A DNA stretch of 64,000 nucleotides. Origin: Roseateles sp. (GTDB taxonomy: Bacteria > Pseudomonadota > Gammaproteobacteria > Burkholderiales > Burkholderiaceae). A program made the position numbers and the translations under genes. Location: NCBI GenBank assembly GCA_019232985.1, contig JAFAMW010000028.1:30070-94069 (forward strand), written 5' to 3'. The notes beneath the pieces are model-generated. The model saw only the letters and a list, made by a program, of their open reading frames with translations. It made no database searches and had not been told where the DNA came from. The stretch's first letter is position 1, and each line of letters opens with the position of its first letter. This document shows, one piece after another, positions 26,372-37,463 of this stretch.

Positions 26372-27810
26372 GGGGCGACGGCGGAAGCGGCGGCCTGCGG
26401 GGCAGGAACGAGAGTGGGAACGAAAGGCGCGGCGCCCGGCGTGAGCGGCGGCGCGGCAAGCAGCGCCTGCAGCGTCGGCGCCATCGCGTCGGCCCAGAGG
26501 GCGTAGCCGCGCTCGTTGGGGTGGAGCAGGTCCGGCATGATGTCGCGCGACAGGCCGCCGGCGGCGTCGGTGAACGCCTCGTCGATGTTCAGGAAGAACA
26601 CCGCGCGGCCGTCGGCGAGGCCCGAGATCAGGCCGTTGACCTCATTGTTCAGGCGACGCAGCGGGTCCTCGGCGCGCTCGCCGCGCGGGAACACGGCGAG
26701 CAGCAGGATGCGGGTGGCGGGCAGGCGCTCGCGCAGCGCGGCGACGATGCGGCGCACGCCGGCGGCGGTCATGCGCGGGTCCTCCTGGCGGTCGCCGGTA
26801 TTGTTGGTGCCGATCATCACGACGGCGACCTTCGGCGCGATGCCGTCGACCTCGCCATGCTCGAGCCGCCACAGCACGTTCTCGGTCTTGTCGCCGCCGA
26901 AGCCGAGGTCGAGCCCGTGCAGCGGCGCGTAGCGCTGGGCCCAGACCGCGGCGCCGTCCTTCTCCCAGTTGTGCGTGATCGAGTCGCCGACGAAGACGAG
27001 GTCGGTCGGCTCGTGCGCGGCGGCGCGGCGCCGGATCTCGGCGAGCTTTTCCTCGTGGCGCGGCAGCCACCATTCGAGCGACCAGACCTGGATCAGCGGG
27101 CCCGGCGTGACCGACTCCCGGCGGTAGTCGGGGCAGTCCTGCACGGCCTCGCCGGCGCGGCGCGCGCGGATGCGCAGGTTCGCGATCGAGAGCTCGCCGC
27201 TGCCGCTGGTCTCGGCCGTGAAGGGCTGGGGCACGGCGCTGAAGTCGTCGCCGTCGCGCACGAAGCAGGCGAGCGGGAACGCGAGGGGCTGCCAGCCCTT
27301 GCCTTCGAGCGCGCGGGCGCGCAGCAGATAGTTCACCTTGCGCTCGCAGCCCTTGCCGCACGAGAGCTTGACGTTGAGCCCGCCCTTGGCGAGGTCGACG
27401 ACGTTCAGGTCGAAGGCGAGCACGCCGTCGGCGAGGTAGGGCCGCAGGTCGAGCGGCGCGCCGCCCTCGAAGCCGAGGCTCGCGTACCAGGCCTCGTGCC
27501 AGGCGAGCGTGACGGCGTTCTTGCGGCCGTCGCGGCTGCCGCGGTAGGCGCCAACGCTGCTCGCCGGGACGCGCGGCGTGGCTGGTTTGGGTACGGCGAC
27601 GCGCTTGCCGCTGAGCACCGCGTGCCCCTCGAAGTCGCCGATCGCGATCTGGGCCTTGGGACGGGCATGGCCGTCGAAGATCACGAGGTCGGCCGGGGCC
27701 GCCGACGCGGCTTGCGCGGCCAATGCGGGCGGAGCAGCGAAGGTGGTCGTGGCGCCGAGGGCGGCGGCGACCAGCGCGGCGCTGGCGAGGAATCTAGACG
27801 GGATCGACAT
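26368..27810 (-). CDS. Exported two-domain SGNH/GDSL acetylesterase
   Basis: 480 residues. The signal peptide is [20 protein letters not shown] with further hydrophobic residues to about 27. Residues about 40-225 form a beta-sandwich resembling the C-terminal galactose-binding-like domain of ExoP-type GH3 glucosidases. Residues about 245-460 are an SGNH hydrolase of the PAF-acetylhydrolase subgroup: nucleophile Ser277 in FVGDSITHNW, oxyanion Gly in GFGGDKTENVLWRL, Asn in MIGTNNTGD, and Asp427/His430 in DLLHPNERGY. Position between GH95 and GH1 suggests removal of O-acetyl groups from xyloglucan galactose, as known for acetylesterases of other xyloglucan loci. The ATG at 27810 overlaps the GH95 stop as ATGA. 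Confidence 0.85.
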   Translation of the reverse strand: MSIPSRFLASAALVAAALGATTTFAAPPALAAQAASAAPADLVIFDGHARPKAQIAIGDFEGHAVLSGKRVAVPKPATPRVPASSVGAYRGSRDGRKNAVTLAWHEAWYASLGFEGGAPLDLRPYLADGVLAFDLNVVDLAKGGLNVKLSCGKGCERKVNYLLRARALEGKGWQPLAFPLACFVRDGDDFSAVPQPFTAETSGSGELSIANLRIRARRAGEAVQDCPDYRRESVTPGPLIQVWSLEWWLPRHEEKLAEIRRRAAAHEPTDLVFVGDSITHNWEKDGAAVWAQRYAPLHGLDLGFGGDKTENVLWRLEHGEVDGIAPKVAVVMIGTNNTGDRQEDPRMTAAGVRRIVAALRERLPATRILLLAVFPRGERAEDPLRRLNNEVNGLISGLADGRAVFFLNIDEAFTDAAGGLSRDIMPDLLHPNERGYALWADAMAPTLQALLAAPPLTPGAAPFVPTLVPAPQAAASAVAP

Positions 27811-30383
27811 CAGGGCGTTCCAGCTGGGGCGTTCGCTCGCGCGTCGGCCAGGGTCTTGAGTTGCGCGTCGAGCCCGCGAGTCTCGCCGGGCCGCAGATTC
27901 AGGTCGACGCAATGGCCCGCGTCGCAGGCGCGGCCGCCGCCGGGGCCGGCCGCGGCGCGCACGGTGACCGCGCGCAAGCGCCCTTGCGACCACGCGATAT
28001 CCACCTCGAAGCCGCCGCGCGCGCGCAGGCCGCGCACGGCGCCCTCGGGCCAGGCCGCGGGCAGCGCGGGCAGCAGCTCGATCGCGCCGTCCTGCGACTG
28101 CAGCAGCATCTCGGCGATCGCGGCGGTCGCGCCGAAGTTGCCGTCGATCTGGAACGGCGGGTGCGCGTCGAGCATATTCGGGTAGGTGCCGCCGGCGTTG
28201 TTGGCTTCGAGGCCGGGGCCCTTCTGCGGCGGCGCCGCGCCGGGCCGCCCCAAGCAAGCCGCCGTCCCCTCGGGGGACCGCCGGCCGCATTTGGGCCGGC
28301 GAGGGGCAAACAATTCAGCGGCTCGGGCGCCCGGCTCGGCGAGCAGGCCGCGCAGCATCAGGCGCGCGTGCTCGCCGTCGCGCAGGCGCGCCCAGTAGGC
28401 CATCTTCCACGCCATCGACCAGCCGGTGCCCGCGTCACCGCGCGCCTCGAGCGTGCGCCGCGCCGCGGCGGCGAGCGCGGGCGTGCGCGCGACCGAGATC
28501 TGGTGGCCCGGGAACAGCGCGAACAGCTGCGATACATGGCGGTGCGTGTCCTGCGGCGTGTCGAGCACTGCGTCGTGCAGCTCCGTCGGCCATTCGAGCA
28601 GCTGGCCCCAGCTGCCGACGCCGGGCACGGCGAGGCGGTCGCGCACGGCGACGAAGGGCTGCGGGTCCTCGCCAAGCGCGGCCGCGGCCCGGGCCGCGTT
28701 GTCGAACAGGTCCCAGAGGATCTCCTGGTCGAACGCGACGCCGTCGAGCACCGGCCCGTGCTCGGGCGACCAGCCCTGCGGCGCGACGAGCCGGCCGTCG
28801 GCGCGCGCGACGAGCAGGTCGCGCCAGAACGTGCAGACCTCGCTCAGCATCGGCCAGGCCTCGCGGCGCAGGAAGTCGCGGTCCTGCGTGTAGGCGTAAT
28901 GCTCCCAGTATTGGCGCGCGTACCAGGCGTTGCCGGTCTTGTTCCACAGGTAGCCGAGCGCGCCGAAGGGGTTGCTCTCGGTGCGCAGGGCCCAGCCGCG
29001 CGCGGGCCGGCCGTCGGCGCGCACAAAGGTCTCGGGCGGCGGCACGAAATGCTCGCCCCAGGGCGTGATCTCGGGCGGCCGCGGCCGGCCGGCCGCGGCG
29101 TCGGCCGCGCGCGCGGCGACCACGGCGCGCCAGGCCGGCGCGAGGCTGTCGACGAAGCCGAAGAAGGGCTGGCTGAGCTCGGCGAGGTTGGCGGGCTCGG
29201 CCGGCCAGTAGTTCATCTGCAGGTTGATGTTGGTGTGATAGTCGGCGTTCCACGGCGGCGTCGCGCTCATGTTCCACAGGCCCTGCAGGTTCGCGGGCAG
29301 CGCGTCGCGCGAGCTGCTGATCAGCAGGTAGCGGCCGTACTGGAAGTACAGCGCCTCGAGCTCGCGGTCCATGCCGTCGCGCGTGTAGGCGCGGATGCGC
29401 GCGTCGGTCGGCAGCGCGCGGCGCGCGGCCGGGCTCGCGCCGAGGTTCAGCGCGACGCGGCCGAACAGCGCCTGGTAGTCGCGTTCGTGAGCCTCGCGCA
29501 GGGCGGCAAAACCGCGCGCGGCGGCCGCGTCGACCTCGGCGGCGACACGCGGCAGCGGCGCCGCCGCGGCGTCGATGAAGTGCCGCGACGCGTCGGCCAC
29601 GTAGTTCGTGCGCGCGCCGAGCACGAGCGTCAGCGCGTCGCAGCCCTCGAAGCGCAGCGTGCCGTCGGCGTCGACGCGCGCGCGGCCGCCCTCGTGCAGC
29701 ATGCGCAGCCGCGCGGCGTAGCGCAGGCCATTTGGCAGCACGGCGTCGAAATCGAGCGCAGCGCGGTCGTCCGGGTCGCCCTCTGCGTGCTCGCGGCCCT
29801 CGCCGACGCCGCCGGTTACCGCGCGCGGCGCGGCTGCATGCGCATCGGCGAGACGAATGCGGCCCGTATAGCGGCCCTTGGCGTCGGCGCCAAGGCGCAG
29901 CACGATGACCTGATCCGGGTGGCTCGCGAACGCCTCGCGCCGATAGGCAACGCCGGCCTGCACATAGCGCAGACGCTGCACGCCGGCTGCGAGGTCCAGC
30001 GTGCGCTCGTACTGCGTGACCGCCGCGCCCGACCCTGCCGCGCCGTCGAGTTCGATCCGCACGTCGCCGAACGGCTGGTACGCGCCCATCGCCTGCGCGT
30101 CGCCGGTCCACAGCGTGATCTCGTTGAACTGCACATGCTCGCGCGCGACCTGGCCGAACAGCATCGCGCCGATGCGGCCGTTGCCGATCGGCAGCGCCTC
30201 GCGCTCCCAGCCGGCCGGCGTGTCGGGCGCGGGGGCGGCGTAACGCAGCGCGAGCTCGTTCGCCGCGGGCGCGTCCGTCGCCGACGCGACGGGGGCGCAG
30301 CCCTCGGCCGCCGCATGCGCGCTTGCTGCGCCGCCTGCGCCGAGCGCGGCGAGCAGCAGGATCGCGAACCAGCAGCGGCTCAT
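27810..30383 (-). CDS. GH95 alpha-L-fucosidase/alpha-L-galactosidase, exported, with in-frame repeat insertion
   Basis: 857-residue inverting enzyme removing terminal alpha-1,2-fucose or L-galactose. Signal peptide [20 protein letters not shown]. Family blocks: [17 protein letters not shown] and [11 protein letters not shown] at the N-terminus, then [20 protein letters not shown] followed by [16 protein letters not shown] (catalytic Asn pair region), GWSPEHGPV with the acid Glu, [16 protein letters not shown], and [20 protein letters not shown] with the supporting Asp. Between [13 protein letters not shown] and [13 protein letters not shown] about 27 Arg/Pro/Gly-rich residues (about 693-719) interrupt a normally short loop and are encoded by a hairpin repeat (28229-28307). 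The start at 30383 has the signal peptide and an ATGA overlap with the GH74 stop. Confidence 0.92.
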   Translation of the reverse strand: MSRCWFAILLLAALGAGGAASAHAAAEGCAPVASATDAPAANELALRYAAPAPDTPAGWEREALPIGNGRIGAMLFGQVAREHVQFNEITLWTGDAQAMGAYQPFGDVRIELDGAAGSGAAVTQYERTLDLAAGVQRLRYVQAGVAYRREAFASHPDQVIVLRLGADAKGRYTGRIRLADAHAAAPRAVTGGVGEGREHAEGDPDDRAALDFDAVLPNGLRYAARLRMLHEGGRARVDADGTLRFEGCDALTLVLGARTNYVADASRHFIDAAAAPLPRVAAEVDAAAARGFAALREAHERDYQALFGRVALNLGASPAARRALPTDARIRAYTRDGMDRELEALYFQYGRYLLISSSRDALPANLQGLWNMSATPPWNADYHTNINLQMNYWPAEPANLAELSQPFFGFVDSLAPAWRAVVAARAADAAAGRPRPPEITPWGEHFVPPPETFVRADGRPARGWALRTESNPFGALGYLWNKTGNAWYARQYWEHYAYTQDRDFLRREAWPMLSEVCTFWRDLLVARADGRLVAPQGWSPEHGPVLDGVAFDQEILWDLFDNAARAAAALGEDPQPFVAVRDRLAVPGVGSWGQLLEWPTELHDAVLDTPQDTHRHVSQLFALFPGHQISVARTPALAAAARRTLEARGDAGTGWSMAWKMAYWARLRDGEHARLMLRGLLAEPGARAAELFAPRRPKCGRRSPEGTAACLGRPGAAPPQKGPGLEANNAGGTYPNMLDAHPPFQIDGNFGATAAIAEMLLQSQDGAIELLPALPAAWPEGAVRGLRARGGFEVDIAWSQGRLRAVTVRAAAGPGGGRACDAGHCVDLNLRPGETRGLDAQLKTLADARANAPAGTP
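28229..28307. repeat. Dispersed hairpin repeat inserted in-frame in the GH95 gene
   Basis: About 78 bp containing GGGCCGCCCCAAGCAAGC, then an inverted repeat GTCCCC (28264-28269) / GGGGAC (28273-28278), then CCGGCC...GGCCGG arms. The block order matches the intergenic repeat at 8730-8814. The length is a multiple of three and all codons are open, so the GH95 frame is preserved. Ends are approximate to a few bases because no target duplication was identified. Confidence 0.7.
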
Positions 30384-32566
30384 CGCGGCTTGCCGACGAG
30401 CACGCCGCGGCCGTGCGCGGCGACGTAGACCGTGCCGTAGTCGAGCGGGTCGGCCGCCAGCGACAGCACGTAGCCCCAGCGATGCCGGTCGTCGTTGACG
30501 CGCGTGAAGGACGCTGCCGCGCCCGCGTCGTCGGCGCGGAAGATGCCCTCGACGAGCTGGCCGGCCCGCCAGACCCTGCCCCAGACGTAGAGGCTCTGCG
30601 GCGCGTCGTCGCTCGGGCCCTTGCCGAGCGCGACGAGCCAGGCCTCGGCGACGAACTTGTTCTGCTTCATCGGCGCGTCGGCGCCCGCGAAATGCACGAG
30701 CCCGTCGGGCAGCGCGAGCCAGAGCCGGCGCAAGCCCGCCTTGCCGCTGACGAGGCAGGCCTTCTGGTCGTTGCGCAGCGTGCCGAGGCCGGTCACGGCC
30801 GCGGTGAACGTGCGGCCGCCGTCGGCGCTGACGCGCAGCTCGCCGAGCGCGGGGTCGAACACATGGAACACGCCGTCGACCGCGCGGTCGGCGACGGGCA
30901 CGAGCTCGTGCTCGCGCGTCGCGGGCCAGCCTTCGACGGCGGCCCAGGTGCGGCCGAGGTCGTGCGAGACCAGCGCGGCCTGCTTCTCGGGCGCCCACAG
31001 CAGCGCCGTGCCCTTGGCCGAAACCGCGACATGGCCCGAGGGCCGCTTCGCGTCGCGCAGCGCCGTCGCCCCGAACGGCCGCCAGCTCGCCGAGCCGTCG
31101 AGCGACACATAGCCGCCGGTCGGGGTGTCGGCCGTGCGCGCGATCAGGGCCGGGCGCGCCTCGGCGTAGTCGACCGAGCGATTGGTCTGGTAGCTCGGCC
31201 GGAACAGGCCGGCCGCGGGCGGCTTCGCCACGTCGTCCCAGGCGGCGCCGGCCACGTCGCCCATCGCCGCGAGCAGGGTCGCGCCGCCCGACGGGCTCTT
31301 GATGTCGAGCGTCGCGGTTTCTTCGAAGCCCGCGACCGTGAAGTCCCAGTCGACGCGGCCGCCCTTGAGCGCGGCGCCGAGATTGCGGCTGAACCACAGG
31401 CCGTAGCCGGTGCCGTAGACCGCGCGCTCGGGGTCGAAGGGGTCGAGCTTGACGTCGGCGAGCCAGTGGCCCATGCGGTCCTGGCCCTTCATGTAGTCGA
31501 CGAGCCAGGGATAGGGGCTCGCGTCGTGGCGCGAGCGCGCGCCGAGCGCGGTCCAGCTGCGGCCGTCGTCGGTCGAGAGGAACAGCTCGTCGCCCTCGGT
31601 CCAGCGCTCGATCGTCGAGACGATGATGCGACCCGGCCGCTGCACGTCGACGTCGACGCCCGAGTAGCCGAAGCCGAACTCGCCCCGGCCCGGCCGGACC
31701 GGCGTGATCTCGGTCCACGCGCCCGCGGGGCTGCGCTTCCACACGCCGCCCTCGAGCGCGTTGCCGGGGTTGGTCGCGAAGTCCTTCGGGCCCAGCGCGA
31801 AGCTCACGTAAAGCGTGCCGTCGGCGCCGAAGGCCGCGCGCTGCGGCACCTGGGCCGGCGTGCCGGGCTCGCGCGCGAAGCTCGCGCCGCCGTCGCGCGA
31901 GGCATAGAGGCCCGGCGCGTCGTGGCTGCCCGCGTAGACGGTCTTCGCATCGCGCGGGTCGAGCACTACGAGCGACACATGGCGCACGGCGAGCGGCGCG
32001 GCCGTGAACGCGCGGCCGCCGTCGGCGCTGCGCCACAGGCCGTCCTTGCTCGTGCCGAGCCAGAGCTGCTGGCCGTCGTGCGGCGAGACCTGCAGGCGCT
32101 CGCCGGTGCCGCGGCCCGGCTCGTTGCCACCGAGCTTGAACGGCAGCTCGTTGATCTGCCAGGTCGCGCCGCGGTCGCTCGACGCGAGCAGCGCGGCCTG
32201 GCGCGACCACTGGCCCGTGTAGATGCCGCAGGCCGCATAGACGCGCTTCGCGTCGTTCGCGTCGACGGCGAGCGCGAGCACGCCCATCAGGTCGCCGTCG
32301 GCGCGGCCGAGGAAGTCGAGCAGCGGCGTCCAGCTGTGCGTCGCGGGCTCGTAGCGGTAGGCACCGCCGATGTCGGTGCGCGCGTAGAGCAGGCCCGGCT
32401 CGCGCGGGTGGTAGACGAAGCCGTCGACGAAGCCGCCCGCGCCGAAGGGCAGGCTGCGCCACGCGTAGGGCGCGTCGGCGGCGCGCGCGGCGCCAGGTGC
32501 GAGCGACAGCGATGCCGCGGGCAGCAGGGCGCCGAGGCCCTGCACGAACTGGCGACGGTCGATCAT
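30380..32566 (-). CDS. GH74 endo-xyloglucanase, exported
   Basis: 728 residues. Tat-like signal [20 protein letters not shown]. Tandem seven-bladed propellers with Asp-box repeats ([32 protein letters not shown]). GH74 signatures: [20 protein letters not shown] then TDIGGAYRY with the catalytic Asp65, and a second acidic catalytic region [16 protein letters not shown]74 enzymes cleave the beta-1,4-glucan backbone of xyloglucan and are almost specific for it, so this gene sets the substrate of the whole locus. The start at 32566 gives the Tat signal and an ATGA overlap with the GH35-like stop; a much longer in-frame ORF upstream is a shadow of that gene. Confidence 0.95.
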   Translation of the reverse strand: MIDRRQFVQGLGALLPAASLSLAPGAARAADAPYAWRSLPFGAGGFVDGFVYHPREPGLLYARTDIGGAYRYEPATHSWTPLLDFLGRADGDLMGVLALAVDANDAKRVYAACGIYTGQWSRQAALLASSDRGATWQINELPFKLGGNEPGRGTGERLQVSPHDGQQLWLGTSKDGLWRSADGGRAFTAAPLAVRHVSLVVLDPRDAKTVYAGSHDAPGLYASRDGGASFAREPGTPAQVPQRAAFGADGTLYVSFALGPKDFATNPGNALEGGVWKRSPAGAWTEITPVRPGRGEFGFGYSGVDVDVQRPGRIIVSTIERWTEGDELFLSTDDGRSWTALGARSRHDASPYPWLVDYMKGQDRMGHWLADVKLDPFDPERAVYGTGYGLWFSRNLGAALKGGRVDWDFTVAGFEETATLDIKSPSGGATLLAAMGDVAGAAWDDVAKPPAAGLFRPSYQTNRSVDYAEARPALIARTADTPTGGYVSLDGSASWRPFGATALRDAKRPSGHVAVSAKGTALLWAPEKQAALVSHDLGRTWAAVEGWPATREHELVPVADRAVDGVFHVFDPALGELRVSADGGRTFTAAVTGLGTLRNDQKACLVSGKAGLRRLWLALPDGLVHFAGADAPMKQNKFVAEAWLVALGKGPSDDAPQSLYVWGRVWRAGQLVEGIFRADDAGAAASFTRVNDDRHRWGYVLSLAADPLDYGTVYVAAHGRGVLVGKPR

Positions 32567-34206
32567 CGGTAATGCCCCATCCGCACCCGCAGCACGACGG
32601 GTCGTTCGGTGAAGTTCAGGCCCCAGTCGACCTGGTCGCCGTTCCAGCGGCGCTCGGTGATCCAGCGGCCCTGGGCGTCGAAACGCCCCTCGTCGGCGCT
32701 GACGAGCAGCGCGTTGGCCGCGCCATCGGCGGGCTCGAAGCGCACGCGCGCGTGCTCGCCCGTGACGATGAACTCGTCGGGGCCGATCTGCGCGACGGCG
32801 ACGCCGCCGGACGGCTGCTCGGCGCCCGGCGGCACCTTGTCCTTGAGCTGCGGCCAGCTGCGCTCGCCGAACTGCCATTCGCCGTAGCTCACGCGCGCCT
32901 GCCAGGCGCCGAGCGCGATCGTCTGCGGCTTGCGGTCCTCGCCCTCGGCGACGCCGTGGGTGCGGCCTTCGCCGGCCCATTGCGCCCATTGGGGCTGCAT
33001 CGAAGCGAAGGCCGCGTAGGCCGGCGCGAACGGCGCGACCACGCCGGCGTCGCGCGCGGGCGCGCCGAGCGGGTAGTTCGAGTAGTCGGCGGAATCGATG
33101 CCGAAGGGCACGACGCCGAGGGCACCGCGGCCGAGGATCGCGTAGACATAGCGCGCGTAGCCGGGCGCGTTGCCCATCTCGGGCACGAACAGCGCGTTGT
33201 CGGGGCGCTGGAACTGGCCGAGCACCGCGTCGACCTCGGCCCAGTCGGGCCGGTAGATGTCGGGGCCGACGATGTCGATATGCGGCGCGACGGCCTTGTA
33301 GATGGGAATCGCGTCGTAGGTCGGGCCGCCGCTCGCGAAGTCGGCGTGCCAGGGCGCGAGCGCGTCGAGCGGGTTGCGCAGCGCGTTGTTCACGTAGACC
33401 GGCAGCTCGTGCTCGGCGCGGCCGGCCTGGGCGATCGCCTCGAGGTAGCGCGCGATCGCCCAGGCGTGGAAATACTCGTCCGCGTCCTCGCCGTAGACCG
33501 CGCGCCAGGAGCCCTGGGCGACACCGCTCGCGGGCGGCTTCGCGCGCAGCACCTCGGCCGGCACGGCTTGGGCGAACGCGGCCTCGGCCGCCGCGCCATG
33601 GTCGCGCGCGAGGCCGTAGGTGCCGACCTCGTTCTCGACCTGGACCAGGATCACCGTGTGCTCTTTCGCGTCGACCGCGTGCAGGTGGCGCATCAGCGCC
33701 GTGAACGCGCGGCGGTCGGCGGCCAGCGTGGCCGCGCCGAACGGCGACAGGCAGTAGCTCGGCTTCGCGTCGGCGTCGCGCATGCGCGGGAAGCGCCGGT
33801 CGTCGAGCTTGACCCAGTCGGGCGTGTACTGCGGGCTCGTATTCTTCCAGGTACCGAACCACAGCAGGCCGACGCGCACGCGGTTCGCGCGGGCCTGCTG
33901 CAGCAGCGCGTCGACGAACGCGAAGTCGAAGCGCCCCTCGACCGGCTCGAGCTGCTCCCACGCGACCGGCACGACGACGGTGTTCGCGCCCAGCGCGTGC
34001 ACGGCCGGCCAGGCCTTGGCGAGCGCGGCCGCGCTATTGCTGCTGTTGTGGACCTGGGCGCCGAGCACGAGAAACGGCTTGCCGTCGACGCGCAGCGCGT
34101 AGTGCCCGTCGCGCGATTCGAGACGCGGCGCCGGCGGGTCGGCCGGGGCCGCGGCCGCGGCCAGGGCCGCGAACGCGAGAAGGGTCAGGGACCTGCGCAG
34201 GCGCAT
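32563..34206 (-). CDS. GH35-like beta-galactosidase with DUF5597 C-terminus (Bgl35A type), exported
   Basis: 547 residues. Signal peptide [20 protein letters not shown]. The barrel starts [19 protein letters not shown], then [15 protein letters not shown]; the acid/base Glu is in [13 protein letters not shown] and a probable nucleophile in [15 protein letters not shown]-terminal beta domain of the DUF5597 kind follows (from about [12 protein letters not shown]). This architecture matches the Bgl35A galactosidase I recall from the Cellvibrio japonicus xyloglucan locus. It is clearly different from the classical GH35 at 5636-8026, so the locus has two galactosidases. It lies 4 bp downstream of the receptor gene. 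Confidence 0.87.
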   Translation of the reverse strand: MRLRRSLTLLAFAALAAAAAPADPPAPRLESRDGHYALRVDGKPFLVLGAQVHNSSNSAAALAKAWPAVHALGANTVVVPVAWEQLEPVEGRFDFAFVDALLQQARANRVRVGLLWFGTWKNTSPQYTPDWVKLDDRRFPRMRDADAKPSYCLSPFGAATLAADRRAFTALMRHLHAVDAKEHTVILVQVENEVGTYGLARDHGAAAEAAFAQAVPAEVLRAKPPASGVAQGSWRAVYGEDADEYFHAWAIARYLEAIAQAGRAEHELPVYVNNALRNPLDALAPWHADFASGGPTYDAIPIYKAVAPHIDIVGPDIYRPDWAEVDAVLGQFQRPDNALFVPEMGNAPGYARYVYAILGRGALGVVPFGIDSADYSNYPLGAPARDAGVVAPFAPAYAAFASMQPQWAQWAGEGRTHGVAEGEDRKPQTIALGAWQARVSYGEWQFGERSWPQLKDKVPPGAEQPSGGVAVAQIGPDEFIVTGEHARVRFEPADGAANALLVSADEGRFDAQGRWITERRWNGDQVDWGLNFTERPVVLRVRMGHYR

Positions 34207-34210
34207 CGCG

Positions 34211-37200
34211 TCAGAACGAGTAGCGCGCGAGCACCGAGTAGCTCGGGCCGACGTTGAACACCGCGCGCGTCATCATGCCGATGTGCTGCTGCATCAGCTG
34301 GCGGTAGTTCGCGTTGCTGAGGTTGTGGCCCTCGACGCCGAGCGTGAAGCGGTCGCTGACCTTGTAGAACAGGCTCGCGTCGAGCTGGCCGTAGGCGTCG
34401 GCCCAGGTCGGCAGGCCCCAGGCGATGTTGTGCTGGCCATAGGTCGCGCTGTTCGGGTTGGTGTCGGTGCCGTCGGTGCCCTGCGTGCCGTTGACGTTGA
34501 CGGCCTGCAGGTACTTCGAGCGCCAACTGTAGGCGACGCGCGCCGAGAACGGCCCGCGGTCGTAGAGCAGCGCGAGGTTGTAGGCGTTTTTCGACAGGTT
34601 CTGCAGCGGCAGGTTGTTGAACGCGCGGCCGTCGACGTCGCAGCCGTTGAGGTTCAGCGCGATGTTCGCGGCGCTCGCATCGCTGCCCGCGCAGTAGGCC
34701 TGGTTGACCGGGTTGTACAGCGACTGGTGGCTGTCGACGTAGGTGTAGTTGGCCTGCATGCCGAAGCCCGCGAGCCAGCCCGGCAGGCGGTCGAAGTAGG
34801 TCTGGAACGCGACCTCGAGGCCCGCGGCCCGGCCCTTCGCGCCGTTCACCGGCGTCGTCACCGTGAACGGCTGCGGCTTGCCGTTGACGTCGTTGATCGT
34901 GAAGCCGCCGGTCTGGTTGACGATCACGTCCGAGAGCTGCTTGTAGAAGCCCGCGAAGGTCAGCGAACCGGTCTTGCTGAAGTACCACTCGGCGGTCAGG
35001 TCGGCCTGGTTCGCCTTGGTCGGCTTGAGCATCGGGTTGCCCGAGGCCGTGCCGGTCTGGCTCACGCTCTCGACGTTGGTCGTCGTCACGCCGCCGACGG
35101 TCGTCGTGTTCGTCGTCGCCGACTGGCCGAGCACCGTGTAGGCCTGCATCTGCGAGAAGTCGGGCCGCGTCATCGCCTTCGCGAGCGCGAAGCGGTACTG
35201 CCATTCGTTGCCCGCGCGCATGCGCAGGTTCAGGCTCGGCAGCACGTCGGTATAGCTGTTGTCGAAGTTCTCGGCCTTGGAGAACGGCGCGATGTCGGGG
35301 ATCGGCACGCCGGTCAGGTTGCCGCCGTTCGGCGCCGTCGTCGTGAACACGGTGTGGCCATGCGCGACCGCGTCGGTGTGGACGACGCGCAGGCCGACGT
35401 TGCCGTCGACCGGATAGGGCTGGTCCTCGAAGCCGAAGCGCAGCTGGGCGTAGCCGGCCTGGGTGCGCTCGGCCTGGTCGTTCGAGCCCGAGGGATCGGT
35501 GCCGAAGGTCGCGGGCGTCCAGGCCCCGCAGTTGCTCCCCGCGTTCACGCACAGGTCGTTCGTGTAGCCGTGCAGCAGCTGGTAGCTCGCCGGGAAGTTG
35601 GTCGCGAGCGAGACGTTCGGGAACACCAGCGCGGGCACGTTGGCCTTGCCGCCGAAGAAGTTGTTGAAGCTGTAGAGCGCGCTCTGCGCCGAGAAGCGCG
35701 GGTCGCTCAGGTAGGCGAGGCCGGTGATGTCCCAGCCCTTCTGCCAGGGCTGGGTGATCGCGGCCCAGTTGTAGCCGGGCACCGAATTCACGGTGTTGGC
35801 CTCGCGGTCGGTGAAGCGCAGGCCGAAGCGCAGGTCCTGCAGCACCGGGCTGTCGAAGGTGTAGCGCGCGTCGCCCTTCCAGGCTTTTTCGGTCGCCGTG
35901 CTCTTGTCGAAATGCTCCATCGTGTAGGCCCAGTAGTAATTCGCCGGTTTGGCGAGGAACGCGCGGTCGGCGGCGCTGAAGCTCAGGCTCGGCACGCTGC
36001 CGGCGAGGTTGATCGTTTCCTCGGGCATCTCGACGCCGAGGCCGATCGTCGAGTCGAAGCTGTTCGTCGTCGCCTTGATGTACTGGAGGTCGGAACTGAA
36101 GCTCCACTGGTCGTTCGCGCGCCAGTTGAACTTCCACGAGATGTCGTGGGTGTCGGAGTTGCGCGTCGCGACGCGGCGGTCGTCGCCGAAGTTGATGCCG
36201 CCGTCGGTCGCGTCGCGCAGCGTGCCGCTGACGAAGGCGCCCGCGGCGTTGTAGGTCGCGCCCGGGTCGACCGTGATGTTGTAGGGACTCGACTGCGCGA
36301 ACAGCGCGTTCTCGTTCCACGTCATCTGGTACTTGGAGTTGAAGAAGGTCAGGCTCGAGTCGACGTTGTCCTTCTTCCACTGCAGCGCGAGGTACTCGCC
36401 CTGGCGCTTGCGGTCGAAGTCGAGCGTGCGCCACTCCGAGCCCTTGGGCACCCAGACGGTCTGGCCCGGCGTGACGTTGGTCAGCGGGTAATAGGGCTCG
36501 ACCTGGAACGCGTCGGTGCGCGTGCTCGAGAGCGACTGCGCGAGGCTCAGCAGCACGCCGAAGTCGCCCGCGTCGGTGTGCCAGCGGTCGGACACGAGGC
36601 CCGAGGTCGACGGCGCCGCGTTGCCGCGCAGCGTCTGCCTGGTCGACTCGGCCGATAACGCGGCCTTGAAGCCCGTGAAGTCGAACGGCATCGCCGTGCG
36701 CAGGTTGACGAGGCCGCCGATCGCGCCCTCGATCTGCTCGGCCGAGGGGTTCTTGTAGACGTCGACGCCGGCCATCAGCTCGGGCGGCACGTCCTCGAAG
36801 TTCAGGGCGCGGCCGCCGTTCGCCGAGAACGAGTCGCGGCCGTTGAGCTCCGAGCGCACATAGGTCAGGCCGCGGATCGCGATGCCCGAACCCTCGATCG
36901 AGAAATGCTCGGGGTCGCCCTTGGCCATGGTGCGGTCCATCGTCACGCCGACGACGCGCTGCAGCACCTCGGTGACCGAGCGGTCGGGCAGCGCGCCGAT
37001 GTCGTCGGCAATGATCGAGTCGACGATCTCGTCGGCATTGCGCTTGATGTTCTGCGCCGAGCTCAGCGCCGCGCGCTTGCCGCTGACGATGACGGTCTCG
37101 AGCTGCTTGGCGTCCTTCGCGGCGTCGGCCGGTGCGTCGGGCGCGGCGGTGGTCTGCGCCCAGGCCGCGCCGCCGAGCAGCAGCGCGGCCTGGGCCACGG

Positions 37201-37237
37201 CGATCGATACGGCGCCGCGCCGGAATTGCTTGTCCAT
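34211..37237 (-). CDS. TonB-dependent receptor of the xyloglucan operon
   Basis: 1008-residue outer-membrane transporter. Signal peptide (residues 1-27, ending LLGGAAWAQ), TonB-box-like [12 protein letters not shown], plug with [20 protein letters not shown] and [13 protein letters not shown], and a long barrel ending in ARYSF with the terminal Phe expected for outer-membrane insertion. Same family as the receptor at 2861 but about 120 residues longer. First gene of the ten-gene operon, so it should import the GH74 products. Divergent from the halogenase-like gene. GGAG 5-9 bases before the ATG is its ribosome-binding site. Confidence 0.93.
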   Translation of the reverse strand: MDKQFRRGAVSIAVAQAALLLGGAAWAQTTAAPDAPADAAKDAKQLETVIVSGKRAALSSAQNIKRNADEIVDSIIADDIGALPDRSVTEVLQRVVGVTMDRTMAKGDPEHFSIEGSGIAIRGLTYVRSELNGRDSFSANGGRALNFEDVPPELMAGVDVYKNPSAEQIEGAIGGLVNLRTAMPFDFTGFKAALSAESTRQTLRGNAAPSTSGLVSDRWHTDAGDFGVLLSLAQSLSSTRTDAFQVEPYYPLTNVTPGQTVWVPKGSEWRTLDFDRKRQGEYLALQWKKDNVDSSLTFFNSKYQMTWNENALFAQSSPYNITVDPGATYNAAGAFVSGTLRDATDGGINFGDDRRVATRNSDTHDISWKFNWRANDQWSFSSDLQYIKATTNSFDSTIGLGVEMPEETINLAGSVPSLSFSAADRAFLAKPANYYWAYTMEHFDKSTATEKAWKGDARYTFDSPVLQDLRFGLRFTDREANTVNSVPGYNWAAITQPWQKGWDITGLAYLSDPRFSAQSALYSFNNFFGGKANVPALVFPNVSLATNFPASYQLLHGYTNDLCVNAGSNCGAWTPATFGTDPSGSNDQAERTQAGYAQLRFGFEDQPYPVDGNVGLRVVHTDAVAHGHTVFTTTAPNGGNLTGVPIPDIAPFSKAENFDNSYTDVLPSLNLRMRAGNEWQYRFALAKAMTRPDFSQMQAYTVLGQSATTNTTTVGGVTTTNVESVSQTGTASGNPMLKPTKANQADLTAEWYFSKTGSLTFAGFYKQLSDVIVNQTGGFTINDVNGKPQPFTVTTPVNGAKGRAAGLEVAFQTYFDRLPGWLAGFGMQANYTYVDSHQSLYNPVNQAYCAGSDASAANIALNLNGCDVDGRAFNNLPLQNLSKNAYNLALLYDRGPFSARVAYSWRSKYLQAVNVNGTQGTDGTDTNPNSATYGQHNIAWGLPTWADAYGQLDASLFYKVSDRFTLGVEGHNLSNANYRQLMQQHIGMMTRAVFNVGPSYSVLARYSF

Positions 37238-37463
37238 CTCGTCTCCTGTCGTTGTTTATAGCGGTGCCTGTGCGGGCGGCACGCGACGATCGACCCCGCG
37301 CCGCGTTGGACAGCGTTGTCGGCGATGCAGCAAAAAAATGGACCCGCGCGCATCGCCTCGCGGCCCGTCTTTGGCGTGATTAAACGTTAAACTACGGGCG
37401 AATAGTAGTTTGGGCCTCGGCCGAAATAAACCGGGTGCAAACACCTACGCGGAGCATTCAGCG
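37238..37463. promoter_or_regulatory. Divergent control region: xyloglucan operon / halogenase
   Basis: 226 bp between divergent genes with an AT-richer core (37330-37410). It carries the operator-like element at 37379-37392 and, before the halogenase, GGAG at 37451-37454. The whole ten-gene operon is presumably driven from here, since no other gap in it exceeds 25 bp. Confidence 0.55.
37379..37392 (-). promoter_or_regulatory. Candidate LacI-type operator upstream of the xyloglucan operon
   Basis: On the minus strand GTTTAACGTTTAAT, with a central CG and an AACGTT core, matches the element before the GH31 gene (ATTTAACGGTAAAT) at 11 of 14 positions. It lies about 140 bp before the receptor start and about 70 bp before the halogenase start, so it could control both directions. 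Assignment to the LacI-family protein at 23866 is inference. Confidence 0.5.

Noticed and set aside
30383..32462. In-frame N-terminal extension of the GH95 gene to a 1550-residue protein
   Set aside because: The extension is a shadow of the GH74 gene. The signal peptide and ATGA overlap fix the start at 30383.
37320..37345. Run of seven A residues as a terminator or slippage site
   Set aside because: It lies in a divergent promoter region with no adjoining hairpin and no gene crossing it.
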